Part shown: positions 12,290-22,935 of the stretch, piece after piece | How positions within the stretch are numbered: the stretch's first letter is position 1 | How the letters are laid out: each line of letters begins with the position of its first letter | Origin: Linnemannia elongata | Lineage: Eukaryota; Mortierellomycota; Mortierellomycetes; Mortierellales; Mortierellaceae | Length of the DNA stretch: 64,000 bases | NCBI GenBank assembly: GCA_036320915.1 | Contig: JAXBDG010000001.1 | Coordinates: 4,052,001-4,116,000 of the forward strand | Direction: 5' to 3' | Program-made: the position numbers and the translations under genes | The notes under the pieces: model-generated | Told to the model about the DNA's origin: nothing | What the model saw: the letters and a program-made list of their open reading frames with translations, nothing else | Database searches by the model: none

Positions 12290-12655
12290 TATAGGATGTT
12301 CATGTTCTGTCTCTCTCGTACGTTGCCCTGGCTGTACGCTTTGATGTACCAAGCCATCGCCTCTCGCCATCACCGCTCGATAGTCCATTACGACCCCAAG
12401 ACCCGTCTCGCAGATGTACCCGACCCAGAGTTGCGACGACGAAAGTCCTTGGTTGGCGGCCAGGATGTACGAGTCGAGCGCCTTCCTGTTGTCCTGACGG
12501 ACTCCCAGTCCCATTCGGTAGCAGTTCCCTAGACTGAACTGAGCCGACTTATCGTCTTGTTTCAATGCCTTCTACAACAACTGGACGACTTTCGAATAAT
12601 CCCAGGTAACCCCTGTGCCATCGTGGCAGTCCTAGCCGGCGTTGTACAGAGAGAC
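12290..12655 (-). pseudogene. Sel1-repeat pseudogene fragment
   Basis: The minus strand encodes about three Sel1 repeats in degraded form. One frame reads DKSAQFSLGNCYRMGLGV, then DNRKALDSYILAANQGLSSS, then VGYICETGLGV. In-frame TAG stops interrupt it (complement of 12632-12634 and 12572-12574). After V-M-D-Y-R-A the homology jumps frame to AMAWYIKAYSQGN, so there is also a frameshift. No start codon or upstream domain is recognisable. It is most similar in style to the Sel1 genes at both sides, and is probably the remains of a duplicate. Confidence 0.8.
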
Positions 12656-14726
12656 TGCATGACCTCGATTAACTTTGGAAGGAGGAATTACGAATGTAAA
12701 GGGGGTTAACAACAAGTAATGAGAGTGAGACGAAGGAAGGGTGGGGAAAGGCGAGGTTGAAGGAGAGGCGTATAGTGAGGGAAGAAATAATGTGAGAGAA
12801 ACAAAAAATGAGAGGGTGGTTAGGCGTGGAAAAAGAGGCGCTGAGAGAGAAAGGGGAGTGTGCATTGGGTACAAAAGCGAATTGGCACATGGACATGTAC
12901 CTGAACCTATTAGTTTAAATCCAATTGTGACACTGCAATGGCAAAGGTGCAAAGTAGAAGAGTATGCACTATCGGCAACAACAAGCAAAGAGAAGACCAC
13001 AGCACACATAAACAGGGAGACAGCGAACGCCCATTGACGCCTTACTCCTTCAACCGCTATTCGTAACAAAAAAAGAATAAAAATTAAAAAATACCCGGCA
13101 ACTTGTCTCTCTCCACTTCATCATCAAGGCCCGAGTTGGGACGATGAACAATGTAAAGCATTAAAGCACTGTGATGTTGTAGAGTCCTTCCCTTGTTGGG
13201 TTTCTTCTTTTTTTTCATGTCTCATTTGGCACAAATATAAGAACAGATCATGCTCAAGGTTCATCCCTTTTCTTTTACACGGTTGTTTCTTCTCACTTGG
13301 GATGTCCCCGGCTTCCCCCATCTCATTCCTCTCATTTGCTCTCTACCTTACGATCGTTCATCTGTAATCATCAAAGGATTGATTTTCTGGAGCTGCTTCA
13401 CCATTCATCGATATCTACCTCTTGACTACCACTTTTTCCTCACCTCTTTTTGTTGATGTCTCACTCTGATCTTCAGGGACAAATGTTCTGCCTTCGATCG
13501 TTCTCAAATAGCTATCTCCCCTCCTCCGCGAAATGTTTTCGTCTTCTTGTTCACAACATCCAACGTCTTTGCTTTCTGTCGCCATCGAAAAAAGAACAAG
13601 AAGATCCGAATATCCTTGTCCTTTTCCATAACTTTGGGTGTGTGTAGGTTGATGAGAATGGAATCAAGAAAAGAAGAGAAGATAAATACGATGTGTCAAT
13701 CAAGCCCGGTGCAATACTTCGCATGTGAACATCAATTGATCTTTAGGCCACTGATAGTTTTTTGTCTCACGCCGTGGACGAATCACACGCGCTGGAAGTA
13801 TCTATATTGATCATGCTAGTTTTCACTGTTTGCGTGCATTCCCTTCCCTTCACTAATCAGTTCCCTTTATATTTGCTTCTTCACTGCACCCGCAACAACG
13901 ACCACCATGGATATTAACAAAAACCATATATGTGCAGGCGCGAATGCTTTTTGATATTCAACCTAGACTACAGGATGCGGGTGAGAGAATTGATTGTTCT
14001 TTTTTTTTTGTGGTTACGAACGCGTCTCTAGTTTGAATCTTGCCCTAGAGTGGCCATGCAAACCCTGCCTAATTTTAGTGCACTCGTTGATGATTGACAC
14101 CGACAAAAGGAGTGAAGGAACAGACGATGGGCAAGGACTTGGGTAATAAGTCGAGTGTACTAGAGGCGCCAATAAGGTTAATGATGTCGAATGCCATGAT
14201 CACAGAAATAGCGAACACAACGACCGTAGGAAAACACGACACGGCACTTGATATGATGCATCATTGTGCGCCCCCTCCTTGTTTTCTTTGGCATTGTCCT
14301 GCACTTTTAGAAAGTTTTGGTTAAAGTACTATGAGGATGGATAGCAAGCTGGAAGAAAAAGGTTCAAAAATAGACAAGTGGAAATAGTAAGGTACCTTCT
14401 CATAATAAAGAGCATCAATGGCTGTGCTAACAGTTATCATGAACCTTTCTTGGTTCCCAGCTAATTTCATCGCCGTTTACCGGTTCAAAGTATCGGTCAA
14501 GGTTTGAGGCAGTGCAATGAGAATACAATTGACGGAGACTGGGGTCAGTGTCCATTGATCGCTTTCTGGGACCAACACAATTTGATATAAAATGAAGCTC
14601 ATCAGCAACATCAAGACCTACAATATCAACAACGGCCATAAGTTTTTACTCTTCACTCTACGTCTCTGTCTCTCTTTTACCTATTCAACCAAACCACCCA
14701 AAAAACCTAAACAAGCAAGATCAAGA
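12656..14726. other. 2-kb region without a recognisable gene
   Basis: Open frames here are short and of biased composition, and none shows a domain or splice-supported continuation. A TATA-like TTGATATAAAATG at about 14582-14594 sits about 135 bp before the start of the next gene and may be its promoter. Confidence 0.5.
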
Positions 14727-15278
14727 ATGCGTTTCTCCGCCATCGCCGCATCCGCCGTGGCCTTCATCGTCGCCACATCCCTCAACACCGTCGTCTCGGC
14801 CCAAACGATCACAGCTCCCGAACAAGCATGTATGACCTGCATCCAATCTTCCGCCTTGAAGCAATCAGCAAGCTGTGATGCCGAGACGATGTCCACCTTC
14901 GGATTCATTGGCCCTGGCGCCTTTGAGAAAATGACCCCCAAGCAGAAACGATGCAACTGCATACTTTCCATCCAAGATGACTGGATCAAAGCTTGCACCT
15001 TCCAAGATACTTGCACGGACGAGAATGCCTCGTACCTCAAGAAAAACCTTATTAACATCTCAGGAGATGTGCGCTGTATGCCTTTTTTTGCGCCTGATTT
15101 GGCCAATACCACAACCACGGCTACCAAGCCTTCCGCAACTGTTGGTGCACCAGTGGCCGTTCCTAGCTCCACAAAGACACCCAATGGCAGTAATAGAGGC
15201 ACTCCTTTGGGTGCTGCTTGCTCCAAGCTTATTGCTGGTGCCGCTCTTGCGATCGGTTTTAGCACTGCAATGCTTTAG
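14727..15278 (+). CDS. small secreted cysteine-rich protein, probable GPI anchor
   Basis: A single exon of 184 residues starting at MRFSAIAASAVAF; the upstream in-frame ATG at 14592 would bury the signal peptide, so I use 14727. Residues 1-25 are a signal peptide ending near VVSA. The mature part has eight cysteines spaced C-x2-C-x11-C-x25-C-x-C-x11-C-x5-C-x20-C, enough for four disulfides. This has a CFEM-like count and one C-x-C, but the CFEM spacing and Asp are not clearly present. A Thr/Ser/Pro-rich stalk (about 130-160) and a hydrophobic C-terminal tail (LIAGAALAIGFSTAML) suggest a GPI-anchored wall or plasma-membrane protein. Function is unknown; effector, adhesin or haem-binding roles are all possible. 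Confidence 0.75.
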   Translation: MRFSAIAASAVAFIVATSLNTVVSAQTITAPEQACMTCIQSSALKQSASCDAETMSTFGFIGPGAFEKMTPKQKRCNCILSIQDDWIKACTFQDTCTDENASYLKKNLINISGDVRCMPFFAPDLANTTTTATKPSATVGAPVAVPSSTKTPNGSNRGTPLGAACSKLIAGAALAIGFSTAML

Positions 15279-15972
15279 CAGACTCTTGCCGTCGCATTGC
15301 ATCCTATCTATCGAATAAAGCATAGGTATAAGACTCCTCCTAGAAATAATGTGCTGTTGATTTGTCGTGTCCGCTTCGCGCTAGACTTTGGGCTTGCAAG
15401 GTAAGAGTAGCATTCATGGGCTTGTCTCCCGAAACAGGCCCAGGTAATGCAAAAAGTAAGCTGCTGTGACTTCATTTTTTTATTATGGGTTCTGGAGTTG
15501 GCGTCGAGTTGACACCTTTATCTTGTTTGAATACGTCCAGATGGCTATGTGATGCCGAATGCGACTAAGGAATGATACACGTCAATCTGGCTCAAAAAAA
15601 TGATCGACAACGTGACATCTGGCTGCACTTAACACGAATTGGCTCAGACACCTAGAGACCTTTGGTCGTCATACTCTGGGGGTGTTCTGCATGTTCAGTT
15701 GAGAAATAGAGCCAGGACCATACCTTTGTGTGTGTGCTTGCGTTTGATTGTTGATTCTGAGCCATGCAAATATGCATCGTCACAAGTTGAGGGCACAAAC
15801 ACAGCCCTCCATCGAATATTTCTTCACCGTTAGAAAAGCAAGCGTCATCACTTTTCTTTCTTTCATCTTCGCCAACATCACCCAACACCCTCGCTCTCTT
15901 TCAAACCCAACCTACCTTCTATTCCCTCTTTCTCTCTTAACGACAAGGCTTATTTTCAGGACAAGGACACAC
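15279..15972. promoter_or_regulatory. intergenic / promoter of Sel1 gene
   Basis: About 700 bp. CT-rich sequence at 15850-15960 directly precedes the ATG of the next gene. Nothing else recognised. Confidence 0.45.
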
Positions 15973-17201
15973 ATGACGATCCAGGATATCCACCCCAACG
16001 TCCAGGGTATCCGCCGTGTCTACGAAAGCGGGCCCTCCTCTTCCCCCTCGGAGACTATGTACCTTGTCTGTCACCCTGACCCCTCGCTCAACAAAAACAT
16101 CCTCCTCTGGGACGACATCTTGACTGTTTTCAGCGGTGCTGTCTATGTCCGCTATGGAGCCACTGTCATTCCTTTTGCTAAGGGACCAGATTTCAAAAAG
16201 TAGGTTCTCTTTTATCTACCGTGCTCCGACGTTTGGTCGTGAAAGATAGCTAACACTGTGCCAATATTCCCTTAATGAATAGTTTGGACCCGCTTCGCAT
16301 AGTTTCTATCCCCAGTGTTACTCTGGATGTCGTTGTCCGAGACCCATGGATCGAGAAGGATCTGTCGATGGACTCTCATCAACAAGCGTTACCCGACTCG
16401 CCTATGGAGGACGACGGCGCTCACTCGACTGTGGATTCCAACGCCACCACCGTCGCCGTCAGACGTAATCCAGTTGGTGGTTTTGTGGAGGAGGCCATGC
16501 AGAATTACACCCACATCGACAACCCGGCAGCAATGCCGCCCTGCAGAGGACCACAAACAATTTGGGACGATCAAACTTCCCCCGACAACGCCACTCAAGC
16601 CCCCAACTCCTCCAACAACAGCGTCGAGCATCCTGGCACCCCTGAAGAACGTTCCTCTACTGGCACTCCAGGATTTAACGAGACGATGATGAAAGCCAGG
16701 CTTGGAGACAAGCACGCCCAGTATGCCCTTGGCGAGATGTACAAGGACGGTCGTGGAGTCCAGAAAGATCACCAGGCAGCCGTGAAGTGGTTCCTCAAGG
16801 CTGCTGACCAAGGACATGCAGACGCTGCTTGCCACATTGGCCGGGCTTACCATTCCGGCTGCGGTGCGCCTCAGGACTTTGCCAAAGCGGTCGAGTGGTA
16901 CTTCAGGGCAAACATGGAAGGTTGCACAGTAGCCTCGAGCATTATAGGTTATATGTTCGAGAACGGTCAAGGTGTGCCTCAGGACTATTCCCAAGCGATG
17001 TATTGGTATCGGGTATCCGCCGATCAAGGAAATACCGCTGGTCTATCCAGCGTTGGGCGACTGTACGAGCGAGGCGAAGGTGTTCCTGAGGACAAGGCAA
17101 AGGCGATGAAGTGGTACAAAATGGCAGCGGACAAAGGCGATGCTCGCTCAAAGATAAGGTTCGACATGTTGGAGGATCAGGGCTTCAGTCCCAAGGAGTA
17201 G
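15973..17201 (+). CDS. Sel1-repeat protein with conserved N-terminal domain
   Basis: Exons 15973-16199 and 16283-17201 (phase 2, donor GTAGGT, acceptor GAATAG), 381 residues. The junction rebuilds PDFKNLDPLRIVSIP, a conserved-looking block. Residues 1-100 form a compact N-terminal domain (ILLWDDI, FSGAVYVRYG, VIPFAKGPDFKN, VTLDVVV) that I recall preceding Sel1 repeats in related fungal proteins but cannot name. A low-complexity Pro/Ser/Asn linker covers about 110-205. Four Sel1 repeats follow from about residue 211, each with A-Q-Y/G-x-x-Y-x-x-G-x-G-V-x-x-D and W-[FY]-x-[KR]-A. The likely role is a scaffold. A decayed Sel1 segment starts about 220 bp downstream, so an ancestral tandem pair or longer array is likely. 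Confidence 0.85.
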
Positions 17202-18205
17202 ATGAAGTAAAAGTTGCCTTTCCAGGTTTAAGCTAACTGAGCAAGAAATAATACAAAAAAATTGCAAAACATACTCTTATTCTCCACACTTGATCATTTG
17301 TTCCGCCGTGCCCTGAACGGTACATCCCTTTACTATCCACGCGTTTTATTAGTGCCGTTTTTGAGAAAGGAAGTCCCGAGTCATTTTTCGTCCTCCCTAA
17401 TTTCCACTCTCCACTCTCCACTTAGATACGGTTGGTCAGTATCCCTGTGGACTATGGCCGGACGGTGCATTGGATATTCCTGACTGCCGAGCAAGGTTTA
17501 GACAAGGCGCGAAACAACGTTGGTTGTATATACGAACATGGGTGCGGGATGGTTCAATACGACTTGTTTTAGTACCTTATGGTTGCTGAACAAATAAAAC
17601 GACTTGCCCAAAGAAACGCGCCATAGGTTTTGATTTAGTTCGTCAGATGACCCGTTTCATCAACGTGGCGCGACTCAGGTCTAGTATTTTTGAAATGTAA
17701 GTCTTCTTCCTTTCTGTCTCACTGGATCAAGGCCAGTACCCATGGGCTATTTGCCTAGATCTATTCAATGATAGTCTCTTGTCCTTTCTCCCCTGTTCCC
17801 CATCGCCCATTCGCCTCTGCCATTTATTTTGTCATTTGTATTTTTTCGGTTCCCAATTGTACATTCCAGACCTAGTCTCATGTTCTCTTTGTTCAACATA
17901 AATTGGCCCCCAGTCCTTAGTTGTTGTCTCTCACTCTGCGACAACTTTTCCCCTACCCGTGCCCTGCATATTCTGTCCGGTCTTGAACGCTCTCCCTTTC
18001 TTTCTTACAAGATACTAAATAACATTCACCTTTCAAGGTCTTGCCTGTTCATCGCAACGAGGTGCTAAAATGACGCCAACTGCAATGAGGCGACAACATA
18101 GTGGAGAAATACAAAGAAAAAAAGAGAGAGTGGACAAGGTCATGGGGGACGATTGTGATTGTGTGTGTGTTTTATTTAAGGCGAGAGTAACCAACGAACG
18201 GACCA
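17202..18205. other. convergent intergenic region
   Basis: About 1 kb between convergent genes. It contains the Sel1 remnant at 17420-17625, listed separately. The rest looks like 3' flanking sequence. Confidence 0.5.
17420..17625 (+). pseudogene. Sel1-repeat remnant
   Basis: One + frame reads IPVDYGRTVHWIFLTAEQG, then DKARNNVGCIYEHGCGMV, then a TAG stop, then YLMVAEQ-x-x-x-LAQRN before another stop. The Sel1 periodicity (W-x-x-x-A-E-Q-G, N-x-G-x-x-Y-E-x-G-x-G) is clear. There is no start codon and the frame is interrupted. It lies about 220 bp beyond the stop of the intact Sel1 gene on the same strand. Confidence 0.75.
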
Positions 18206-19686
18206 TTATTCCCAAGTCTGAGGCCATCCTACACCCTCAAACTCCCAGTCGCCTTTCAAGTCCAATGCAATCTGCGCAGTATGCAACAGCAACTGCGAAA
18301 ACGATTCCTCGGCACCGAAAAGTAGGTCACCAAGGGCACACGAACGCACAACTTTGGTGGCATGGACTTCATTAATATCAATGGCGCGTTTGATGATCGA
18401 GAGCCAAGGATTGGACGGGTCCAGAGTCTGCCTTCCACGGTAGTTTAGCAAAGCATCGATATTGACCTGAGGGCGTCCGCGCGAAATATAATAGGCGAGG
18501 CTCGCACCAAGGTGCGACGTCAAACACGAAACGGCATATGCTGGGGGGAGTGCATGGGCAAGTTTGTGTACAAATAGAACCGAGGTCAAAGCATGCATCC
18601 TATAATATGGTCGTTTGTTAGAAGTCGGCTATACCTTTAGAATTATGAGACCACATCACTCTCAGAATTCAATTCTACTTACAAGAAAAAGTCTTGCTTT
18701 ACTTTTCCATTGCGGAGCCCAGTGCCACCGACGGCCAAAACACATGCCTTGTATAACTCCTTTGCCTTGAGATCGATGTCTTGGGTGGTTTCTGATAATG
18801 GAATAAATAAATAAATAAAAAACAGCATTTAGCAATTACTGATATCTGATATTCTGGCTCATAACGGCACACACAAATTTCACGGGACACCCATACCCTC
18901 AACCTTCCATTCCGAGAGGAGTTTCTGGATCTTTGAAGCTGCCACTTTGCTCTTAGAAACTTCCATGGTCTTATTAGCATCAGGATAGGAAGTGACGTTG
19001 TCCAGCTCGCGATCTTCCCGAAGAGCAGTCAAAATATCTACAATCGTCTTTGCAGATGTGGGCTCGGAAAATGATAGTTGAGACGCTATCTTGGTCGTCA
19101 CCTTCTCGACCTTAGTAGCAGGAGCAACGACGAATGGAGACATCATCGTAGAAGTAACTGCCATCATCGCCAGGCCTTCTGCGACGACGGCGTCAATTCC
19201 GAAATCAACACCATAACCGAGATGGATGAGTGGATGGAAGGCACCAGAGAAAGTCCTACCGATCACGTCGGTATCGAAGGCATACTTGACGATGGCCTCC
19301 ACGCGACCAAGTTTTGGGACCTCCTCACGGAAGAAGGCCAAGTAGGAAGCGTAGAACTCTTGGTTGCCAACCTCGGATTTCCAATCAACAGGTGTGAAAT
19401 TCTTCTTAATGAAACCAACGGGGCGTTGTTCCACCGCATGGCCCTCGTAAATGGCTCGCAGTCGTTCGGGAGTTGCCCCAAGGGAGTAGCTGGCAAGGAC
19501 GCCGTGGACCAAGTGATTGTGGAGACCCCTTTCGTTGAAGTAACAGTGATGTTTGTTGTGATTCTCTTCCAGCAGTTCGGCGACTGTCTCCCTGGCCAGC
19601 TTGGTGATTCCAGGAAGGGCCAGTGAGATGTTTTTAGACGGAATCTGCGGAATAAAGAGTTTCTTGGATGCAGACAGTGTAGCCAT
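18206..19686 (-). CDS. questin oxidase-like protein
   Basis: Three exons: 19686-18897, 18791-18683 and 18599-18206 (phases 1 and 2), 430 residues. Conserved blocks match the questin oxidase-like family (DUF4243): a His-rich N-terminus (NHNKHHCYFN, GLHNHLVHG), LGATPERLRAIYEGH, then TFSGAFHPLIHLGYGVDF and AEGLAMMAVTS. The C-terminal exons carry GGTGLRNGKVKQDFFLMH and GRPQVNID. Characterised relatives (GedK and AflY-type enzymes) cleave polyketide rings by Baeyer-Villiger-like oxidation, using NADPH without an obvious flavin motif. Whether this protein acts on a polyketide is unknown, since no polyketide synthase or other pathway gene is nearby. Length is typical. The conserved His residues are present, so the protein looks functional. 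Confidence 0.85.
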
Positions 19687-20138
19687 GATGGGTGAGTGCG
19701 TGGGCTAGTGAGGATGTGATCAAAAGTGTGAGAAAGGAAAAGCGCAGCGAGTCCCTTTTTATGGCAAAATAGTACGTCGATGATTGTCACTTACGTCAGT
19801 GTCAGTGGATAGCAGACTGCGCAGGTCATGCTTTCTTAACCACTGAATCGTGCGCACGGACGCATTGACCAATTGAATTCGAAGCACAGGCTCGAAAAGA
19901 TAATCTGAATGGTGACGTCCTCCCCCTAGGATCACATTGGCGATCCTTTTCCGGACGTGATGGTATCTGTAGCCTGAACAGCCGCACTTTCACAGTAATA
20001 TTGTTGCGCTTGTCTCTTTTCGCAGTACAGAGAGGCAGAGTAGATATTGACAAGTGCTGCTTCGGTACTCTATAGACTTGCCTTCAATACTGTGAAAAAT
20101 ATCAAACAAAAAAGACCTCAAAAGTACTTTTTTGACAA

Positions 20139-20163
20139 GTGAACAAAGCATCAACAACATGCC
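20139..20163 (+). repeat. dispersed repeat copy 1, left part
   Basis: Matches the start of the dispersed repeat (TGAACAAAGCATCAACAAC). The remainder of this copy resumes at 20661 after the inserted foldback element. Confidence 0.8.
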
Positions 20164-20166
20164 ATT

Positions 20167-20653
20167 CCTCTATGCTTTCTCAAATGGTCGATTCTGCTCT
20201 TGACTCTGTTTCTGACTCTGGATATACATGTTCGATTTTGCTTTTCTATGCGTTTTATGGTGATTGTGAGTCGGAATCAATACGAAAGCAACGTTTTTCT
20301 GGTCTTGGAGCTGATTCAGATTCGAGTTCATGTCACCACCCATTCCCCTCCTTTCCTTTGCACTTCTCTAACCCCCAGACCCTCACTGCTCCTCCCCTTA
20401 ATATGGACCAACAACGCCCTTTCTTTCAAGTTTCAACTGCTATCCCCACACTCCAGGTGATAAAAATTCAAGTAAATTAACCAATCCTAGCTGCGCAGGC
20501 GGGAACGACATCAACTCTCAAAAATACCCCTGTCCTTTCTAATAACCCTGAATCGATTCAGCAAAAATGTACAACGAATCATAATCGAGCACTCAAACCT
20601 AGAATCAGAAGCAGAGTCAAGAGCTGAATCAACCATTTGATAAAGGACAGAGG
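20167..20653. mobile_element. foldback / MITE-like element
   Basis: About 487 bp with terminal inverted repeats of about 54 bp. The left end begins CCTCTATGCTTTCTCAAATG. The right end, read in reverse complement, begins CCTCTGTCCTTTATCAAATG; further in, GCTCTTGACTCTG is identical in both arms. There are about nine mismatches over 54 bp. No transposase is encoded, so it would be non-autonomous. It interrupts dispersed-repeat copy 1. A target-site duplication is not clear. Confidence 0.7.
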
Positions 20654-20660
20654 CTATTGT

Positions 20661-20745
20661 ATTCTAATGAAGCAAGGATTGAAAGAGCCAACATTGAAGG
20701 ATGAAAAAGAAACGCTACTATAAATGCTTGGCCGCCACAAGCCAG
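20661..20745 (+). repeat. dispersed repeat copy 1, right part
   Basis: ATTCTAATGAAGCAAGGATT through GCCGCCACAAGCCAG, matching the second two-thirds of the other copies. Confidence 0.85.
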
Positions 20746-20980
20746 TTACCCTCACTCCTATAGTAGCAACAGGGGCTGTACAAGGGGACCACGGGTTAAC
20801 AAGGGGACAAGGGAGTAGCAAGGAACAAGAGAAGAGACAAGAGGGAGCAAGTAGCTAGAGGTCAACGGTGAAATTGATAATAATGTTTGTAGGTAGGCGA
20901 GGGATATCTATACAATGAATTGATAATACTAACTAATACATACGGACAATGAGGTGTAGAATGCTGTATGTCCCCTACTT

Positions 20981-22513
20981 CTAGTATTCGCCCCGGTTCC
21001 ACTTTTCATCCTTGGTACTTGGCCACCTTAGATCCATGCTCCTAAGCTGTTCCTCAGTGATCTCATGTCTCATCATCTCTAGCGCGGTGTCAATCGGCAT
21101 CACATATTTAGGGAACATGCAAGGGAAACTGCAAATCGGTCCTCCTGGATGTGCCTTGACCTTGCGATGGAGATCCAAGATCATGGTGGCTAATTTCCGA
21201 TGTCGCGCCTCCTTCAGTTCGACGGAATCTGCGTCCGCAAGTGATTTGTTCTCCATATCAATAACTGGGATAGAAATTGTCGAAAGTTGAGGCGAGGCCC
21301 AGGGTGTCCTTAATAGCTCGTCCAGACTTAGTCCAGTATCTGGATACACACCATCAGGACGGAGATCAAATTCTTGCAAATTCGTACAGTCCCTCAATGT
21401 GCGAATGATGGTCTCTCTTGAGATGCCAGCCCCACCTTCTACCTGTAGGCTCTCCAAAGTCATGAGTGAGGTCTGTAATAGAGCAGAGAGGATACGATCT
21501 TGGGTGCTGCACTTCGCCTCGAGGTAAAGAGACTTGAGGCCTCTGGGGTAGGCTTGAATTAGACGGACAAAGTCTTCTTCCTGGCGGTTTGCTGGCGGCA
21601 TACATGGGCCTGATCCAATACGGAGCCTTTCAATACTGGGGCAGAATGTGCTTGCGGTTTCCAGCACTTCTCGCGATCGGCCAAAGATGCTTATGCAGTT
21701 CAACTGCGGAGAGTTCCTGAGAATAGGTTCATGGATCCAAGGCTCACATTCTCCATGTTTACAGCGAACGGAAAGGCTCTTTAAGTACTGGAAGGTTTTC
21801 CAAGGGGTTTTTCTCCTTGAGGCGGTTGCGGCTGACTCCATACTCCGGACCATATAATTTTGTCTGGATTTGAACTCGCAGTAACATCCTAGACGCAGTT
21901 CCTGGAGAGATGAGGGGCAGCTCTTCAGAATGTTGAAGATGAGTTCCGGATCTTTTCTTTCGTGTTCGCTAGGTTCCAGTGCCAGGCGCGTCAGTTTCTG
22001 GAGGGCTGAAAACCCTGAGAGCAAACTGTAGTCGAATGGTTGGATGGAGTTTGTGATGGTGGAGAACTCAAGAGTATGGAGCTGTGGATTCAAGCTCACA
22101 AGCTTCAGAATTTCTGCCAACGGACAACCAGGATGTCGGTGGTCGCTTATTCCATGTGCGTCATAGAGTACTTCGAACTGTTCCCCATGGTAAAAGTCGC
22201 CCAGAGTCAGCAGCTCACGCAAATTGGTACACAATACTTGATTGGCTTCCAAGAGTATTGACAGATCTCTCATCAAGGCACTCAATGACCAGATCCGATG
22301 TGAATTGCTTTCTATCAGTTTGGCGGTGGTGTATTGCGTTGGCCAATGCAGATCGATGTATCTCCAACTGTAAGGTTCAAAGAGTAATGCCCAAGACTTG
22401 CAGACTAGTCGACAGTCTCGAATATCATACGGAAGGAGGTTGCTGCAGATTGATTCGAGTATCGGAGGCAGTTCGAAGATGTTGGTGGAGTTAGGCGGGG
22501 TGTATAGCGACAT
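20981..22513 (-). CDS. F-box / leucine-rich repeat protein
   Basis: Single exon, 510 residues, ATG at 22513. The N-terminus FELPPILESICSNLLPYDIR then CRLVCKSWALLFEPYSWRYI is an F-box, the Skp1-binding part of SCF ubiquitin ligases. The rest (about 100-470) is an irregular LRR solenoid with repeated L-x-x-L-x-L segments, as in CSSLQELRLG-like and TNLQEFDLRPD blocks. It is probably a substrate adaptor; the substrate is unknown. It belongs to a different F-box subfamily from the 84-bp-repeat genes. The dispersed repeat lies on both sides (20.7 and 22.8 kb). The reading frame is intact. Confidence 0.8.
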   Translation of the reverse strand: MSLYTPPNSTNIFELPPILESICSNLLPYDIRDCRLVCKSWALLFEPYSWRYIDLHWPTQYTTAKLIESNSHRIWSLSALMRDLSILLEANQVLCTNLRELLTLGDFYHGEQFEVLYDAHGISDHRHPGCPLAEILKLVSLNPQLHTLEFSTITNSIQPFDYSLLSGFSALQKLTRLALEPSEHERKDPELIFNILKSCPSSLQELRLGCYCEFKSRQNYMVRSMESAATASRRKTPWKTFQYLKSLSVRCKHGECEPWIHEPILRNSPQLNCISIFGRSREVLETASTFCPSIERLRIGSGPCMPPANRQEEDFVRLIQAYPRGLKSLYLEAKCSTQDRILSALLQTSLMTLESLQVEGGAGISRETIIRTLRDCTNLQEFDLRPDGVYPDTGLSLDELLRTPWASPQLSTISIPVIDMENKSLADADSVELKEARHRKLATMILDLHRKVKAHPGGPICSFPCMFPKYVMPIDTALEMMRHEITEEQLRSMDLRWPSTKDEKWNRGEY

Positions 22514-22835
22514 GTTGGATAGATTGTTTGTGTATAGTAACCTGTCAACTTGTCGGAGGATGGCAGGAGAGGATAAGGGGAATACAGAACGACTGGAAAG
22601 GAAAGGTGGGAGGCAAAGAGGAGGAAAAAATAATAAGGCTTATTTATACACATGTGGGAATAGAGGCGCAGATGGGGGCGTAACCGCAAAGGCTGGATAT
22701 AAAGTAGTTTGAGGAATGAAAGTTCAAAGTCAAATTAGAGCACCGAATTGCATTGAGAAATGCTCTAAAAAAATATGAGAGCGGTCGATGCCTATTACCA
22801 ATAATCAAACCTCTTGAAACACATAAACTTATTAA

Positions 22836-22935
22836 GTGAACAAAGCATAGACAGCGTGTCCTAAAAGGAGAGAAGAAGCCGACATCGAAGGATTAAAGAG
22901 CAACGTCGCTATAACCCTTGGCTGCCACAAGCCAG
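22836..22935 (+). repeat. dispersed repeat copy 2
   Basis: GTGAACAAAGCATAGACAGC to CCACAAGCCAG; lacks the GAATTCTAATG segment. It lies upstream of F-box/LRR gene A in the same orientation as the gene. Confidence 0.85.

Larger units (their letters stand above)
19687..20980. other. intergenic region with nested repeats
   Basis: Contains the first copy of the dispersed repeat, split by a foldback element (both listed separately). After it, 20760-20860 is a run of AAGGGGAC / AAGAG-rich purine sequence. No gene recognised. Confidence 0.55.

Noticed and set aside
15748..15972. Upstream in-frame Met for the 16-kb Sel1 gene
   Set aside because: The added 75 residues come from CT-rich leader sequence; the ATG at 15973 begins the conserved domain.
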